NCBI GenBank assembly: GCA_946480295.1 | Contig: CAMLIT010000046.1 | Coordinates: forward strand, 1 to 29,914 | Length of the DNA: 29,914 bases | Direction of reading: 5' to 3' | Source: an uncultured Gemmatimonadota bacterium | GTDB taxonomy: Bacteria > Gemmatimonadota > Gemmatimonadetes > Gemmatimonadales > Gemmatimonadaceae | Part shown: piece by piece, positions 14,551 through 22,584 of the stretch | Numbering within the stretch: the first letter of the stretch is position 1 | Layout: each line of letters begins with the position of its first letter | Made by a program: the position numbers and the translations under genes | Notes under the pieces: model-generated | The model's database searches: none | Told to the model about the DNA's origin: nothing | The model's input: only the letters and a program-made list of their open reading frames with translations

Positions 14551-14666
14551 CGGAAATCGGTGCGGTTCACGTGTGGTCCACGCGCGATTCAGGGTGGTCG
14601 AGGGTGTGCACAATCTGTATGTTTCATTTCGAAACCGCAGTCGCGAGCACCGCGTACGGAGACCCT

Positions 14667-15905
14667 GTGAAGCGAGTCGGATTTCGTGGACGGCTCTTCG
14701 TCATCCTGCTGTCGTTCGCGCTCCTCCCATCCATCCTGCTTTCTCTCGCCTGGGGCGCCACGAGCTGGTGGGCCCTGCCGCTCGTCGGAGCGACGGCCGC
14801 GTGGGACAGCGTGGCCGCGACGGGGCAGCGCGCGCTGACGGCTGCACGCGCCGCGCCGCTGACGCGGTCGCAGCGGCTGGCGCTCGCGGAGCACGAGCGG
14901 ACGCTGAACCTGAGCGCGGTGCGGGCGAAGCAGGCGGGATTCATCTTCCGCCGCGCGGCGGGAGCGGCGGCGGTGCTGGCGGTGGTGGTGTGGCTGGCGC
15001 TCGCCCTCGTGGCATCGCGCGTCGCGGGACACCTGAGCCGCAACCTGAGCCGGCCGCTGCAGGAGCTCGTCGGATGGACGGAGCGCATCGGGCGCGGCGA
15101 ACCCCTGCCCATCGGCCCGCCCCGGAAGGGGGCGCCGGAGTTCGAGGTGCTGCGGCGGCGCATGCGCGAGATGGCGCGAGAGCTGGAGCTCGGCCGCGCG
15201 CGCGCGCTCGAGGCGGAGCGCTCCGCTGCGCTGCGCGAGACGGCGCGCCAGGTCGCGCACGAGCTGAAGAATCCGTTGACGCCGATCCGCTTCGCGGTGG
15301 CGCGGCTGCGCCGCGACGTGCCGCCGGAGCTGGCGGAGACGGTGGAGGTGCTCGAGGTCGAGTCGCGGCGGCTCGAGGAGATGGCGCGCGCGTTCTCGCA
15401 GTTCGGGCGGCTCCCCGAGGGCCCGCCGGCCGACGTCGACATCGGCGAGCTGGTTCGCTACACGGCGCGCGCGACGGTGCCGGAGACGATGCCGCTGACG
15501 GTGAACGTCGCCGAGGACGTGCCGATGGTGCGCGGCCACCACGATGCGCTGGCCCGCGCGCTCTCGAACGTGATGATCAACGCCGTCGAGGCGTGCCGGA
15601 GCGGGGGCAGCGTGTCGGTCGACGTCCGGCGCGCGCAGCGTGACGGGGGCGACGCGGTGGAGATCGCGGTGGCCGACACCGGGTGCGGGATCGCGCCCGA
15701 GCAGCTCCCGCGGATCTGGGAGCCGTACGTCACGCACAAGCCCGGCGGCACCGGGTTGGGGCTCGCCATCGCGCGCCAGACGGTGCTCGCGCACCGCGGC
15801 GACGTGGTCGCCGAGAGCACGCCGGGTGCCGGGACCCGCATCCGCTTCGTCCTTCCGGTGGACGGTTCCTCCCTCGCGGACGCGCGGACGCCGGCGCGTG
15901 CGTGA
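14667..15905 (+). CDS. Membrane sensor histidine kinase, NtrY-like
   Basis: 412 residues from a GTG at 14667, six bases after GGAG. Two membrane helices (about 8-30 and 96-118) flank a short ~65-residue periplasmic segment; a HAMP-like linker contains RNLSRPLQELVGWTERIGRGE. The HisKA helix RQVAHELKNPLTPIRFA carries phospho-accepting His198. The ATPase domain has the N box (NVMINAVEAC, N301/N305), G1 box ADTGCGI (D337), F box WEPYVTHK and G2 box GTGLGLAIAR. HELKNPLTPI and the domain order match NtrY-type kinases. It is followed by a small membrane protein and its likely partner, the sigma-54 activator at 16323. Given the outer-membrane genes downstream, the signal is likely envelope-related rather than nitrogen; that is inference. 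Confidence 0.9.
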   Translation: MKRVGFRGRLFVILLSFALLPSILLSLAWGATSWWALPLVGATAAWDSVAATGQRALTAARAAPLTRSQRLALAEHERTLNLSAVRAKQAGFIFRRAAGAAAVLAVVVWLALALVASRVAGHLSRNLSRPLQELVGWTERIGRGEPLPIGPPRKGAPEFEVLRRRMREMARELELGRARALEAERSAALRETARQVAHELKNPLTPIRFAVARLRRDVPPELAETVEVLEVESRRLEEMARAFSQFGRLPEGPPADVDIGELVRYTARATVPETMPLTVNVAEDVPMVRGHHDALARALSNVMINAVEACRSGGSVSVDVRRAQRDGGDAVEIAVADTGCGIAPEQLPRIWEPYVTHKPGGTGLGLAIARQTVLAHRGDVVAESTPGAGTRIRFVLPVDGSSLADARTPARA

Positions 15906-15938
15906 TCACCCGATGTCCTTCCCTCACCTGCCGACCGT

Positions 15939-16310
15939 ATGTCGATGCCCGCAGCCTTCCTGCTCGCCCTCCAGACCCCGATGCCGCCGATGATCCCCGG
16001 GCCGGAGATTCCGTTCGAGGCGGTGATCATCGTGAAGTCGTTCTTCATGACGATCGCGGTCATCGCGCTCGGCATCCCGATCATCCGCGCGCTGAGCAGG
16101 CGCTTCCTCGAGCGGCCGCCGGTGGCGCCGCTGGTGACGGGGGACATCATCGCGCGGCTGGAGCGGATCGAGCAGGCGGTGGACGCGATGTCGCTCGAGG
16201 TGGAGCGGATCTCGGAGAACCAGCGCTACACGACGAAGCTGCTGGCGGAGGGCCGGGCAGCGGGACAGGTGGCGGCGCCGGCGGCGACGCCCGCCGCCGG
16301 GCAGCGTTAG
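15939..16310 (+). CDS. Small membrane-anchored coiled-coil protein, unknown function
   Basis: 123 residues. An extracytoplasmic or hydrophobic lead (MSMPAAFLLALQTPMPPMIPGPEIPFEA) is followed by one membrane helix (VIIVKSFFMTIAVIALGIPIIRAL, ~29-52). Then a likely coiled coil runs from IIARLERIEQAVDAMSLEVERISE to about residue 105, and the end is Ala/Pro-rich (AAPAATPAA). Alternative start at 15945 (second Met). It lies between the kinase and the response regulator, 12 bases before the latter, so it is probably part of the signalling unit; a scaffold or kinase-modulating role is a guess. No family recognised. Confidence 0.75.
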   Translation: MSMPAAFLLALQTPMPPMIPGPEIPFEAVIIVKSFFMTIAVIALGIPIIRALSRRFLERPPVAPLVTGDIIARLERIEQAVDAMSLEVERISENQRYTTKLLAEGRAAGQVAAPAATPAAGQR

Positions 16311-16322
16311 GCACCCGGGGCG

Positions 16323-17705
16323 ATGCCGACCGTCCTCATCGTCGACGACGAGCCGAACATCCGCCGGATGGTGGGGGCGCTGCTCGCCGCGGAGGGCTAC
16401 GAGGTCCGCGACGCGCAGGACGGCGCGACGGGGCTGGCGCGAGCGCTGGAGAGCGAGCCGGACGTGCTGCTCCTCGACCTGATGATGCCGGGTGAGCTGG
16501 ACGGCCTGGCGACGCTGGCCCGCGTGCGCGAGGCGCTGCCGGACGTGCCGGTCGTCATGATGAGCGGGCGCGCGGGGCTCAGCGACGCGGTGCGCGCGAC
16601 GAAGCTCGGCGCGTTCAACTTCCTCGAGAAGCCGCTCAGCCCGGAGGGGGTGCTGCTCGCCCTCGGCTCGGCGATGGAGCTGCGCCAGGCGCGCCGCGAG
16701 GCGCGGGCGCTGCGCGCCGACCTCGGGCTGGCGGGGGAGATGGTCGGCGAGAGCCCGGAGATGGCGCGCGTGCGCGAGCTGATCGCGCGCGTGGCGCCGA
16801 CGGACGCGCGGGTGCTGATCACGGGGGAATCGGGGACGGGCAAGGAGCTCGTGGCGGCGGCGATCCACGTCGCCAGCGGCCGCCGCGACCGGCCGTTCGT
16901 GCGCGTGAACTGCGCCGCCATCCCGCGCGACCTCGTGGAGAGCGAGATGTTCGGCCACGAGAAGGGGGCGTTCACGGGCGCGACGGAGCGGCGGATCGGC
17001 CGCTTCGAGCTCGCGCACACGGGGACGCTGTTCCTCGACGAGGTGGGCGACCTCGGCGCGGAGGCGCAGGCCAAGCTGCTCCGCGCCATCGAGGCGAAGG
17101 AGATCGAGCGCGTCGGGGGCGGGAAGCCGATCCGGGTGGACGTGCGCATCCTCGCCGCGACGAACAAGGATCTCGGGCGCGCGGTGGCGGACGGCAGCTT
17201 CCGCGAGGACCTGTTCTTCCGCCTCAACGTCATCCCCGTCCCCGTGCCGCCGCTGCGCGAGCGGCCGGGCGACATCCCCGCCCTCGTCAGGCACTTCTCG
17301 CTGCTGCACCGCGCGCGCACCGGCCAGCCGATGCCGGAGTGGACGCCGGAGGCGCTGTCGCTGTTCGCGCGCTACCGCTGGCCGGGGAACGTGCGGGAGC
17401 TGGCGAACATCGTCGAGCGGCTCGCGATCCTGCACGCGGGGCGCGTCGTCGGCGCGGACGAGGTGCGGGCGGTGCTGCAGCTCGACGGGGGCGCCCAGCT
17501 CGCCGCGGCGGCGCCGCTCCCCGACCCGGCGGCGCTCGAGCGCTCGCTGAGCGACACGCTGGACGACTACGAGCGCACGCTGATCGGGCGGGCGCTGTCG
17601 CTGGCGAGCGGCAACGTGGCGGAGGCGGCGCGTCGGCTGAAGACCGACCGGCCGAATCTCTACCGCCGGATGCGGCGGCTCGGCATCTCCCTCGGCGACG
17701 AGTGA
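16323..17705 (+). CDS. Sigma-54-dependent response regulator, NtrC/NtrX family
   Basis: 460 residues in three parts. Receiver domain 1-120: acidic pocket D8/D9, phospho-accepting D52 in [10 protein letters not shown]103 in FLEKPL. AAA+ domain ~138-375: Walker A GESGTGKE (168-175), GAFTGA loop (215-220) that contacts sigma-54, Walker B FLDE (237-240), [22 protein letters not shown], and [17 protein letters not shown]-terminal Fis-type helix-turn-helix ~415-455 ([26 protein letters not shown]). The intact GAFTGA means it should activate sigma-54 promoters. It follows the NtrY-like kinase and is presumably its partner. No sigma-54 -24/-12 (GG...GC) site was recognised by eye in the window. Confidence 0.95.
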   Translation: MPTVLIVDDEPNIRRMVGALLAAEGYEVRDAQDGATGLARALESEPDVLLLDLMMPGELDGLATLARVREALPDVPVVMMSGRAGLSDAVRATKLGAFNFLEKPLSPEGVLLALGSAMELRQARREARALRADLGLAGEMVGESPEMARVRELIARVAPTDARVLITGESGTGKELVAAAIHVASGRRDRPFVRVNCAAIPRDLVESEMFGHEKGAFTGATERRIGRFELAHTGTLFLDEVGDLGAEAQAKLLRAIEAKEIERVGGGKPIRVDVRILAATNKDLGRAVADGSFREDLFFRLNVIPVPVPPLRERPGDIPALVRHFSLLHRARTGQPMPEWTPEALSLFARYRWPGNVRELANIVERLAILHAGRVVGADEVRAVLQLDGGAQLAAAAPLPDPAALERSLSDTLDDYERTLIGRALSLASGNVAEAARRLKTDRPNLYRRMRRLGISLGDE

Positions 17706-17734
17706 TCGCGACACACCCCTCCGACCTCGCCCGT

Positions 17735-17759
17735 GGACACGCGCCGCTGCGGCGCGTCC
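17735..17759 (+). terminator. GC-rich hairpin after the response regulator
   Basis: CGCGCCGC-T-GCGGCGCG (17740-17756) with flanking GGAC/GTCC, 30 bases past the stop. There is no T run, so it may be a pause or processing site rather than a full terminator; the next gene starts at 17867. Confidence 0.4.
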
Positions 17760-17866
17760 GGGCCGCGCGCGGCAAGTCGTTGCCGTCGACTCGTTTGGCG
17801 CCTCGGCCGCGGGCCGGTACGCCCGATGCCCCGCCGGCGCGGCGAGCCCTCCACGACCTGACGACC

Positions 17867-19606
17867 ATGCGAACCGCGACCCTGGCGCTCGTCCTCGCCC
17901 TCGTGCCACTCGCCGCCCACGCGCAGGAACGGGACACGATCCCGGCGGTGCAGGCGCTGCCGCGCGACGTCGTGCGCGAGGCGACGGACCTCTTCAACAA
18001 TCCATCGACGCGGCGCGCGACGGGGCCGTTCGACGTGGCGCGCGACAGCGTCGTGCGCGGGGACCTCGCGGTGCTCACCGGCCCGCTGACGATCGCCGGC
18101 CGCGTCGCGGGCAACGTGCTGGCGATCGATGCCGACGTCATCCTCCAGCCGAGCGCGCACATCGACGGCGACCTGCTGGTGGTCGGGGGCGACGTCGAGG
18201 GGCGCGACGAGGCGTACGTGGGCGGCGAGCTGCGCATCTATCGCCAGTCGCTGCACTACACGATGGAGGGCGGCCGCATCGTCGCCGCGCGCGACTCGAC
18301 GGCGTACGAGGACACGTGGTGGCGGCGCTGGGAGCGGCGCCGGTCGCGCAACTGGAGCAAGCTGCAGATCGCCTCGGCGGGTGCGTACGACCGCGTGGAG
18401 GGACTGCCGATCGACCTCGGTCCGCAGATCCAGCGCATCACCCCGTGGGGGCGGCTGCGGCTCGACGCCTACGCCGTGGTGCGCACCAGCGGGAGCTTCG
18501 GCCCGGGCGAGAGCGACGTCGGACACAACGTGCGCACGGAGGTGCAGCTCGGGCGCCGCAACGGCCTCGCCGTGGGCGGACGGCTGTTCAACGTCGTGAA
18601 CGGCGTCGAGGACTGGCAGCTCACCGACCTCGAGACGGGGCTCGCCTCGTTCCTGTTCCACCGCGACTACCGCGACTACTACGAGCGGCACGGGGCGAAC
18701 GGGTACGTCAGCGGCTTCCTCCGTCGCGGCGTGAGCCTGACGGCGAGCTTCGGCGAGGAGCGCTGGTCGTCGCGCGAGGTGCGCGACCCGTTCACGCTCT
18801 TCCGCGACGACGCGATCTGGCGCCCCAACCCGCCGGTGGACGAGGGGCTGGCGCACGTGGGCTCGCTCACGCTCAAGCTCGACACGCGCAACGATCCCGC
18901 GCACCCCGCGTCCGGCTGGTACATGGTGGCGGACTGGGAGCGCGGCGTGGGCACGCTCGCGCGGCCGTTCCTCGGCGCCGGGCCCGTGCCGGGCGGTCCG
19001 CCGACGCCGACGCACACGGACTACGCGCGCGGCTTCCTCGACGTGCGGCGCTACAACCGCGTGTCCCCGGACGCGCAGCTCAACTTCCGCATCGTGACGG
19101 GGGGCTGGCTCGCCGGCGACCCGCTGCCGCTGGAGCGGCGCCTGTCGGTCGACGGCCCGGGGGTGCTGCCCGGCTATGCCTTCCGCGCCGACGTGGGCAA
19201 CAGCGTCGGGACGTGCACCGCGACCACACCGGGGATCGTGCCGCAGGCGTCGTGCGACCGGATCGCGCTCGCGCAGGTGGAGTACCGCGGGGACCTCCAC
19301 TTCAGCATCGGCGAGGATGGGTCGAACGCGCACTTCGAGTCGAGCAACGTGCTGCACTTCCAGACCGACGGCGTCTGGGTGCTGTTCCTCGACGCGGGGC
19401 GCGGCTGGATGGTGAACGGCGCGACGCCCGCGACGGCGACCACCGCCGGGATGACCTACCGGAGCGGCGAGTTCCCGCCGCTCAGCACCTTCCGTTCGGA
19501 CCTCGGCGGCGGGCTGGATCTGGGGCTGTTCGGCATCTACGCGGCGAAGGCGCTGACGTCGAACGAGCCGATCCGGTTCTTCGTGCGACTCGGACACCGC
19601 TTCTGA
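17867..19606 (+). CDS. Outer-membrane protein with bactofilin-like N-terminal repeat and BamA/Omp85-type barrel
   Basis: 579 residues from the ATG at 17867. Signal peptide MRTATLALVLALVPLAAHAQ. Residues ~55-125 (VVRGDLAVLTGPLTIAGRV, GNVLAIDADVILQPSAHIDGDLLVVGGDVEG, GGELRIYR) are short six-residue-turn strands like the polymer-forming cytoskeletal (bactofilin) fold, but exported. From ~165 the chain is beta-strand rich: ITPWGRLRLDAYAVVRTSG, then LKLDTRNDPAHPASGWYMVADWERG, then LDVRRYNRVSPDAQLNFRI and a final LGHRF. The TRND..P..G pattern, internal GPGVLPGYAFR and C-terminal Phe match the bacterial surface antigen (Omp85/TamA-like) barrel. Probably inserted by BAM; function unknown. It is three bases from the following DUF4390-like gene. 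Confidence 0.82.
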   Translation: MRTATLALVLALVPLAAHAQERDTIPAVQALPRDVVREATDLFNNPSTRRATGPFDVARDSVVRGDLAVLTGPLTIAGRVAGNVLAIDADVILQPSAHIDGDLLVVGGDVEGRDEAYVGGELRIYRQSLHYTMEGGRIVAARDSTAYEDTWWRRWERRRSRNWSKLQIASAGAYDRVEGLPIDLGPQIQRITPWGRLRLDAYAVVRTSGSFGPGESDVGHNVRTEVQLGRRNGLAVGGRLFNVVNGVEDWQLTDLETGLASFLFHRDYRDYYERHGANGYVSGFLRRGVSLTASFGEERWSSREVRDPFTLFRDDAIWRPNPPVDEGLAHVGSLTLKLDTRNDPAHPASGWYMVADWERGVGTLARPFLGAGPVPGGPPTPTHTDYARGFLDVRRYNRVSPDAQLNFRIVTGGWLAGDPLPLERRLSVDGPGVLPGYAFRADVGNSVGTCTATTPGIVPQASCDRIALAQVEYRGDLHFSIGEDGSNAHFESSNVLHFQTDGVWVLFLDAGRGWMVNGATPATATTAGMTYRSGEFPPLSTFRSDLGGGLDLGLFGIYAAKALTSNEPIRFFVRLGHRF

Positions 19607-19609
19607 TCC

Positions 19610-20257
19610 GTGCGACGGCTGCTCGCTCTCGGTCTCCTCGTCGCCGCGACCTCCGCGTTCGCCCCGCCGCTCCGGGCGCAGGACGCGCAGATGTCGATCG
19701 CGCTTCCCGGCGCGAACGGCGCGCCGACGGACGGGCCGACGATCGAGTCGGCGCACCTGCTGACGGCGAAGACACGCGAGCTGCTGCTCAACGGCTTCCC
19801 GGCCGACCTGCACTACCGGCTGGAGCTGTGGCGCGGGGGCGGATGGTTCGACGACCTGGAGAGCGCGACGGAGTGGGACGTGTTCGTGTTCTACGATCCG
19901 GTGCGGCACGTGTACCAGGTCGTGCGCCAGCGCGGGCGCCAGCGCGAAGACTTCGGGGCGTTCGGCAGCATCACGTCGGCCGAACAGGTGATCGATCGGG
20001 CGTATCACGTCGCGATGGCGCCGCGGCGCGCGGGGGCGAAGTACTACTACGCGCTCTCGCTGGACGTGCAGACGCTGACGGAGAGCGACCTGGACGCGCT
20101 GCAGCGATGGCTGCGCGGCGACTTCGAGCCGGCGGTGCGCGGGAAGAACAGCCCCGTGTCGGCGATCAGCAGCGGGATCGGGACGCTGCTGTCACGGATC
20201 CTCGGCGGGGACAAGCGGCACTACGAGCGGAGGTCGGAGGGGTTCAGGGCGGAGTAG
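19610..20257 (+). CDS. Exported DUF4390-like protein
   Basis: 215 residues from a GTG at 19610, four bases after the preceding stop. Signal peptide MRRLLALGLLVAATSAFAP ends near RAQDAQ. LLTAKTRELLLNGFPADLHYRLELWR, then FYDPVRHVYQVV and TSAEQVIDRAYHVAMA, then YYYALSLDVQTLTESDLDALQRWLRGDFEP follow the order of DUF4390 (long amphipathic strands ending in an L-x-x-W-L segment). In proteobacteria, genes of this type sit beside ntrY/ntrX-like pairs, which fits the kinase and regulator 3-5 kb upstream. Molecular function is unknown. Its stop codon is the first base of a heptamer array. Confidence 0.72.
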   Translation: MRRLLALGLLVAATSAFAPPLRAQDAQMSIALPGANGAPTDGPTIESAHLLTAKTRELLLNGFPADLHYRLELWRGGGWFDDLESATEWDVFVFYDPVRHVYQVVRQRGRQREDFGAFGSITSAEQVIDRAYHVAMAPRRAGAKYYYALSLDVQTLTESDLDALQRWLRGDFEPAVRGKNSPVSAISSGIGTLLSRILGGDKRHYERRSEGFRAE

Positions 20258-20790
20258 GGACGCGGGACGTGGGGCGCGGGACGCGTGCATCCCTTGCTCC
20301 TCCGCGGCATGCATCGGGCTCCGTGGTCAGGCGGGCATCAGACGTTGGGGGACACGGATTCGACGGAGCCCACGGATGCGACGGATCGCTCCTCCTGGCG
20401 GGACGCCTCGTCGCACCGCGGCCGGTCCAGTTACCGGATCCCCCACCACCGCCGCCGATTCGCCCGATGTCCGTTGAGATTCGCGTCTGCTCTTTGAAGC
20501 CGGCGTGCGTCGGGCTCCGTGGTCGGGCCGGCTTCACACGATGGGAAGACGCGAATGACCGCGGATGAACTGCCGAATCCGTGCGAATCGCTTCGCGTGG
20601 CGCGATGGCACCTCTCGTCCAGCGGCCGGTCCGGGTACCGGCTCCCACACCCCTGCCCCCTTCCGCGCCGATCCGCGTTCTCCGTCGAATCCGTGTCAAC
20701 TCTCTGGAAGCTGGCCGGGTAGAGGGGCCAGCAGTGGCGCGAGGGAACCGGACGGGTCGAGGAGCCGGCACTCGTCCCTCGCCCCTCGCC
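20257..20790. repeat. 534-base composite palindromic repeat element filling a convergent intergenic space
   Basis: Left: GGGACGC, GGGACGT, GGGGCGC, GGGACGC (20257-20284), starting on the last base of the TAG stop. Right, mirrored: TCGTCCC, TCGCCCC, TCGCC (20772-20790), ending on the stop of the HNH gene. Two ~200-base modules between: one near 20305-20500, one near 20502-20725. Both begin with CGGGCTCCGTGGTC (20314 and 20511 regions). GAAGCCGGC (20496-20504) and GCCGGCTTC (20527-20535) form a hairpin at their junction. 20349-20382 has four ACGGA words exactly nine bases apart. Shared with the 13583 element: a 23-base identical block at 20583-20605 (13771-13793) and ATTCGCGTCTGCTCTTTG at 20479-20496. 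No coding sequence is supported. Confidence 0.88.
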
Positions 20791-21434
20791 TAGTTGTGCC
20801 CGTGATGCGGGATCAGGGGGACGACGCTGGGTGTGGGATGATGACCCAGCTCCTGGGCGTCCTGCTTCGCGCCGTGCTCGAGGTACTCGAGCTGGTGCAG
20901 GATCTCGTCGCCGTAGAAGGCGCGGATGTAGCGCGCCTGCTTCGGGGTGAGCTTCCGGACCGCCCAGCTCAGGTGCACGAAGTGCGGCTCGACGGGATGC
21001 GTCATCGGGTGCATCCCGATCTCCTCGGGGAGCCGGTTCCCCTTCCGCGTGTTGCAGGGGCTGCACGCGGCGACGACGTTGGTCCAGTCGTTGGTGCCGC
21101 CGCGGGAGAGGGGGATCAGGTGGTCGCGGGTGAGCGACTCGCGCGGCTTGAGCTCGGAGATGTGCCGCCCGCAGTACTGGCAGCGGTAGTGGTCGCGAGC
21201 GAAGAGGAAGGTGTTGGTCACCTGCCTCCGGAAGCGCCGGGGCACGTGGATGAACTTCGTGAGGCGAATGACGGCGGGACGGGGCAGCGTCAACCGCTCG
21301 GAGCGGACCACCCTGTCCTGGTCCGCTTCGACGATCTCCGCCTTGCCGTCGATCACGAGGCGGAGGGCTCTCCGCATCGGGACCATCGTCAGCGGCTCGA
21401 ACGACGCATTCAGTGCCAGACAGCCAACGATCAT
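20790..21434 (-). CDS. HNH endonuclease family protein
   Basis: 214 residues from the ATG at 21434, four bases after GAGGG; an ATG at 21458 is in frame but badly placed. The N-terminal half (MIVGCLALNASFEPLTMVPMRRAL) matches the prefix typical of solitary bacterial HNH proteins that begin LVLN..YEPL. The HNH core: CQYCGR (C85, C88), RDHLIPLSRGGTNDWTNVVAACSPCNTRKGNR with H105, N119, N128 and C124/C127 holding a structural zinc. It probably nicks or cleaves DNA with a divalent metal; the physiological role of this widespread solitary type is not established. It is not beside a toxin, restriction or phage gene. It has its own promoter and converges on the DUF4390-like gene across a repeat element. 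Confidence 0.92.
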   Translation of the reverse strand: MIVGCLALNASFEPLTMVPMRRALRLVIDGKAEIVEADQDRVVRSERLTLPRPAVIRLTKFIHVPRRFRRQVTNTFLFARDHYRCQYCGRHISELKPRESLTRDHLIPLSRGGTNDWTNVVAACSPCNTRKGNRLPEEIGMHPMTHPVEPHFVHLSWAVRKLTPKQARYIRAFYGDEILHQLEYLEHGAKQDAQELGHHPTPSVVPLIPHHGHN

Positions 21435-21494
21435 TCGGCCCTCGTTGCCCGCAATCACGTGCGCGTGGACGTGCGCCGGCGCTCTACCCTTCGG

Positions 21495-21523
21495 AACCTA
21501 CGCTTCGGGCGGCAACCCGACAA
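21495..21523 (-). promoter_or_regulatory. Promoter of the HNH gene
   Basis: On the minus strand: TTGTCG (21523-21518), 17-base spacer, TAGGTT (21500-21495). It uses the same -10 hexamer as the promoter at 1490-1517. The predicted start near 21488 gives a leader of about 54 bases. Confidence 0.55.
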
Positions 21524-21527
21524 GACA

Positions 21528-21552
21528 GCGCCCGGCCATCATGACCGGGCGC
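21528..21552 (-). terminator. Hairpin terminator after ilvE
   Basis: GCGCCCGG ... CCGGGCGC, eight base pairs plus an inner CA/TG pair, followed on the minus strand by TGTCTTGTC. It lies 14 bases past the ilvE stop and just before the HNH promoter. Confidence 0.65.
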
Positions 21553-21565
21553 GTGGTGTCGTGCG

Positions 21566-22519
21566 TCACTTACCGACGGCGGCGGGTTCGCCGACCATCG
21601 TCAGCCACCCGTGTCTGTCGGGGATCTCGCCGCGCGCGATGCCCAGATACTCGCGCTGGATCGCCCTCGTGATCGGGCCGGGCTTCCCCTCCCCGACCGG
21701 GATGCGGTCGACGGAGCGGATGGGGGTGATCTCGGCCGCGGTGCCGCAGAAGAACAACTCGTCGGCGACGTAGAGGAACTCGCGCGGGATCTGCTGCTCG
21801 CGCACCTCGTAGCCGAGGTCCGCGGCGAGCGTCATTATGGAGTCGCGGGTGATGCCCGGGAGGATCCCGCTGGACAGCGTCGCCGTGTACAGGACGCCAT
21901 CGCGCGCCGCGAAGAGGTTCTCGCCGCTCCCCTCGGCCACGTAGCCGAAGGAGTCGAGCATGATCCCCTCGAGATACTTGTCCTGCCGCGCCTCCATCTT
22001 CGAGAGCTGCGAGTTCAGGTAGTTGCCGCCGGCCTTCGCCATGGTCGGGAAGGTGTCGGGCGCGGCGCGGCGCCAGCTGGAGACGCGCACGTCGGCGCCG
22101 TTCTCCATCGCCTCCTTTCCGAGGTAGGTGCCCCAGTGCCAGGCGATGATGAAGGTCTCGAGGGGCACGCCGTCGGCGAGCACGCCCATCTGCTCGCCGG
22201 TCCGCAGGACCACCGGGCGGATGTAGCACTCCCTGATGTCGTTCGCGGCGACGGTGTCCACCGCGGCCTGCACGAGCTCGTCGACCGAATAGCGCAGCGG
22301 CAGCCGGTAGATCTTGCAGGAGTCGATCAGCCGGCGCATGTGCTCGCGGGCGCGGAAGATCGCGCCGCCGTTGGGCGTCTCGTAGCAGCGTATGCCTTCG
22401 AAGACGCTGGAGCCGTAATGAACCACGTGGCTCATCACGTGGATCGTGGCGTCTTGCCAATCGATGAGTTGGCCGTCGCGCCAGATCCTGGACGTGCGGC
22501 CGGAGGTCCGGTCTGCCAT
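21566..22519 (-). CDS. ilvE: Branched-chain amino acid aminotransferase
   Basis: Fold-type IV PLP enzyme that makes or breaks down Val, Leu and Ile by transfer of the amino group to 2-oxoglutarate. 317 residues, normal for IlvE. SSVFEGIRCYET (37-48), ECYIRPVVLRTG, AKAGGNYLNSQL with PLP-binding Lys162, EGIMLDSFGYVAEGSGENLF, LSSGILPGITRDSI and ELFFCGTAAEITPI are in family order. AGGA lies seven bases before the ATG at 22519, and TAGAAT (22547-22552 on the minus strand) is a possible -10 with no good -35. It is a single-gene unit ended by the hairpin at 21528. D-amino-acid transaminase and ADC lyase are excluded by the EGIRCYET and GEGSGENLF-type motifs. Confidence 0.95.
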   Translation of the reverse strand: MADRTSGRTSRIWRDGQLIDWQDATIHVMSHVVHYGSSVFEGIRCYETPNGGAIFRAREHMRRLIDSCKIYRLPLRYSVDELVQAAVDTVAANDIRECYIRPVVLRTGEQMGVLADGVPLETFIIAWHWGTYLGKEAMENGADVRVSSWRRAAPDTFPTMAKAGGNYLNSQLSKMEARQDKYLEGIMLDSFGYVAEGSGENLFAARDGVLYTATLSSGILPGITRDSIMTLAADLGYEVREQQIPREFLYVADELFFCGTAAEITPIRSVDRIPVGEGKPGPITRAIQREYLGIARGEIPDRHGWLTMVGEPAAVGK

Positions 22520-22584
22520 CGGAATGTCCTTTCCGGGTTCGGTTGGATTCTAACGACCGGCGCGGAGGGCGCGCCAGCAGCGTG

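Noticed and set aside
17660..20008. 782-residue minus-strand frame over the barrel and DUF4390-like genes
   Set aside because: His/Arg/Ala-rich shadow with no motif; the plus-strand frame has a signal peptide and barrel motifs.
13583..20790. Insertion sequence
   Set aside because: Inverted arms exist, but there is no transposase frame and no evident target duplication; a passive element remains possible.
20790..21434. HNH gene as part of a homing element or restriction system with the neighbouring repeat
   Set aside because: The repeat also follows genes with no nuclease nearby, the HNH type is a widespread solitary chromosomal form, and no methylase or intron is present.
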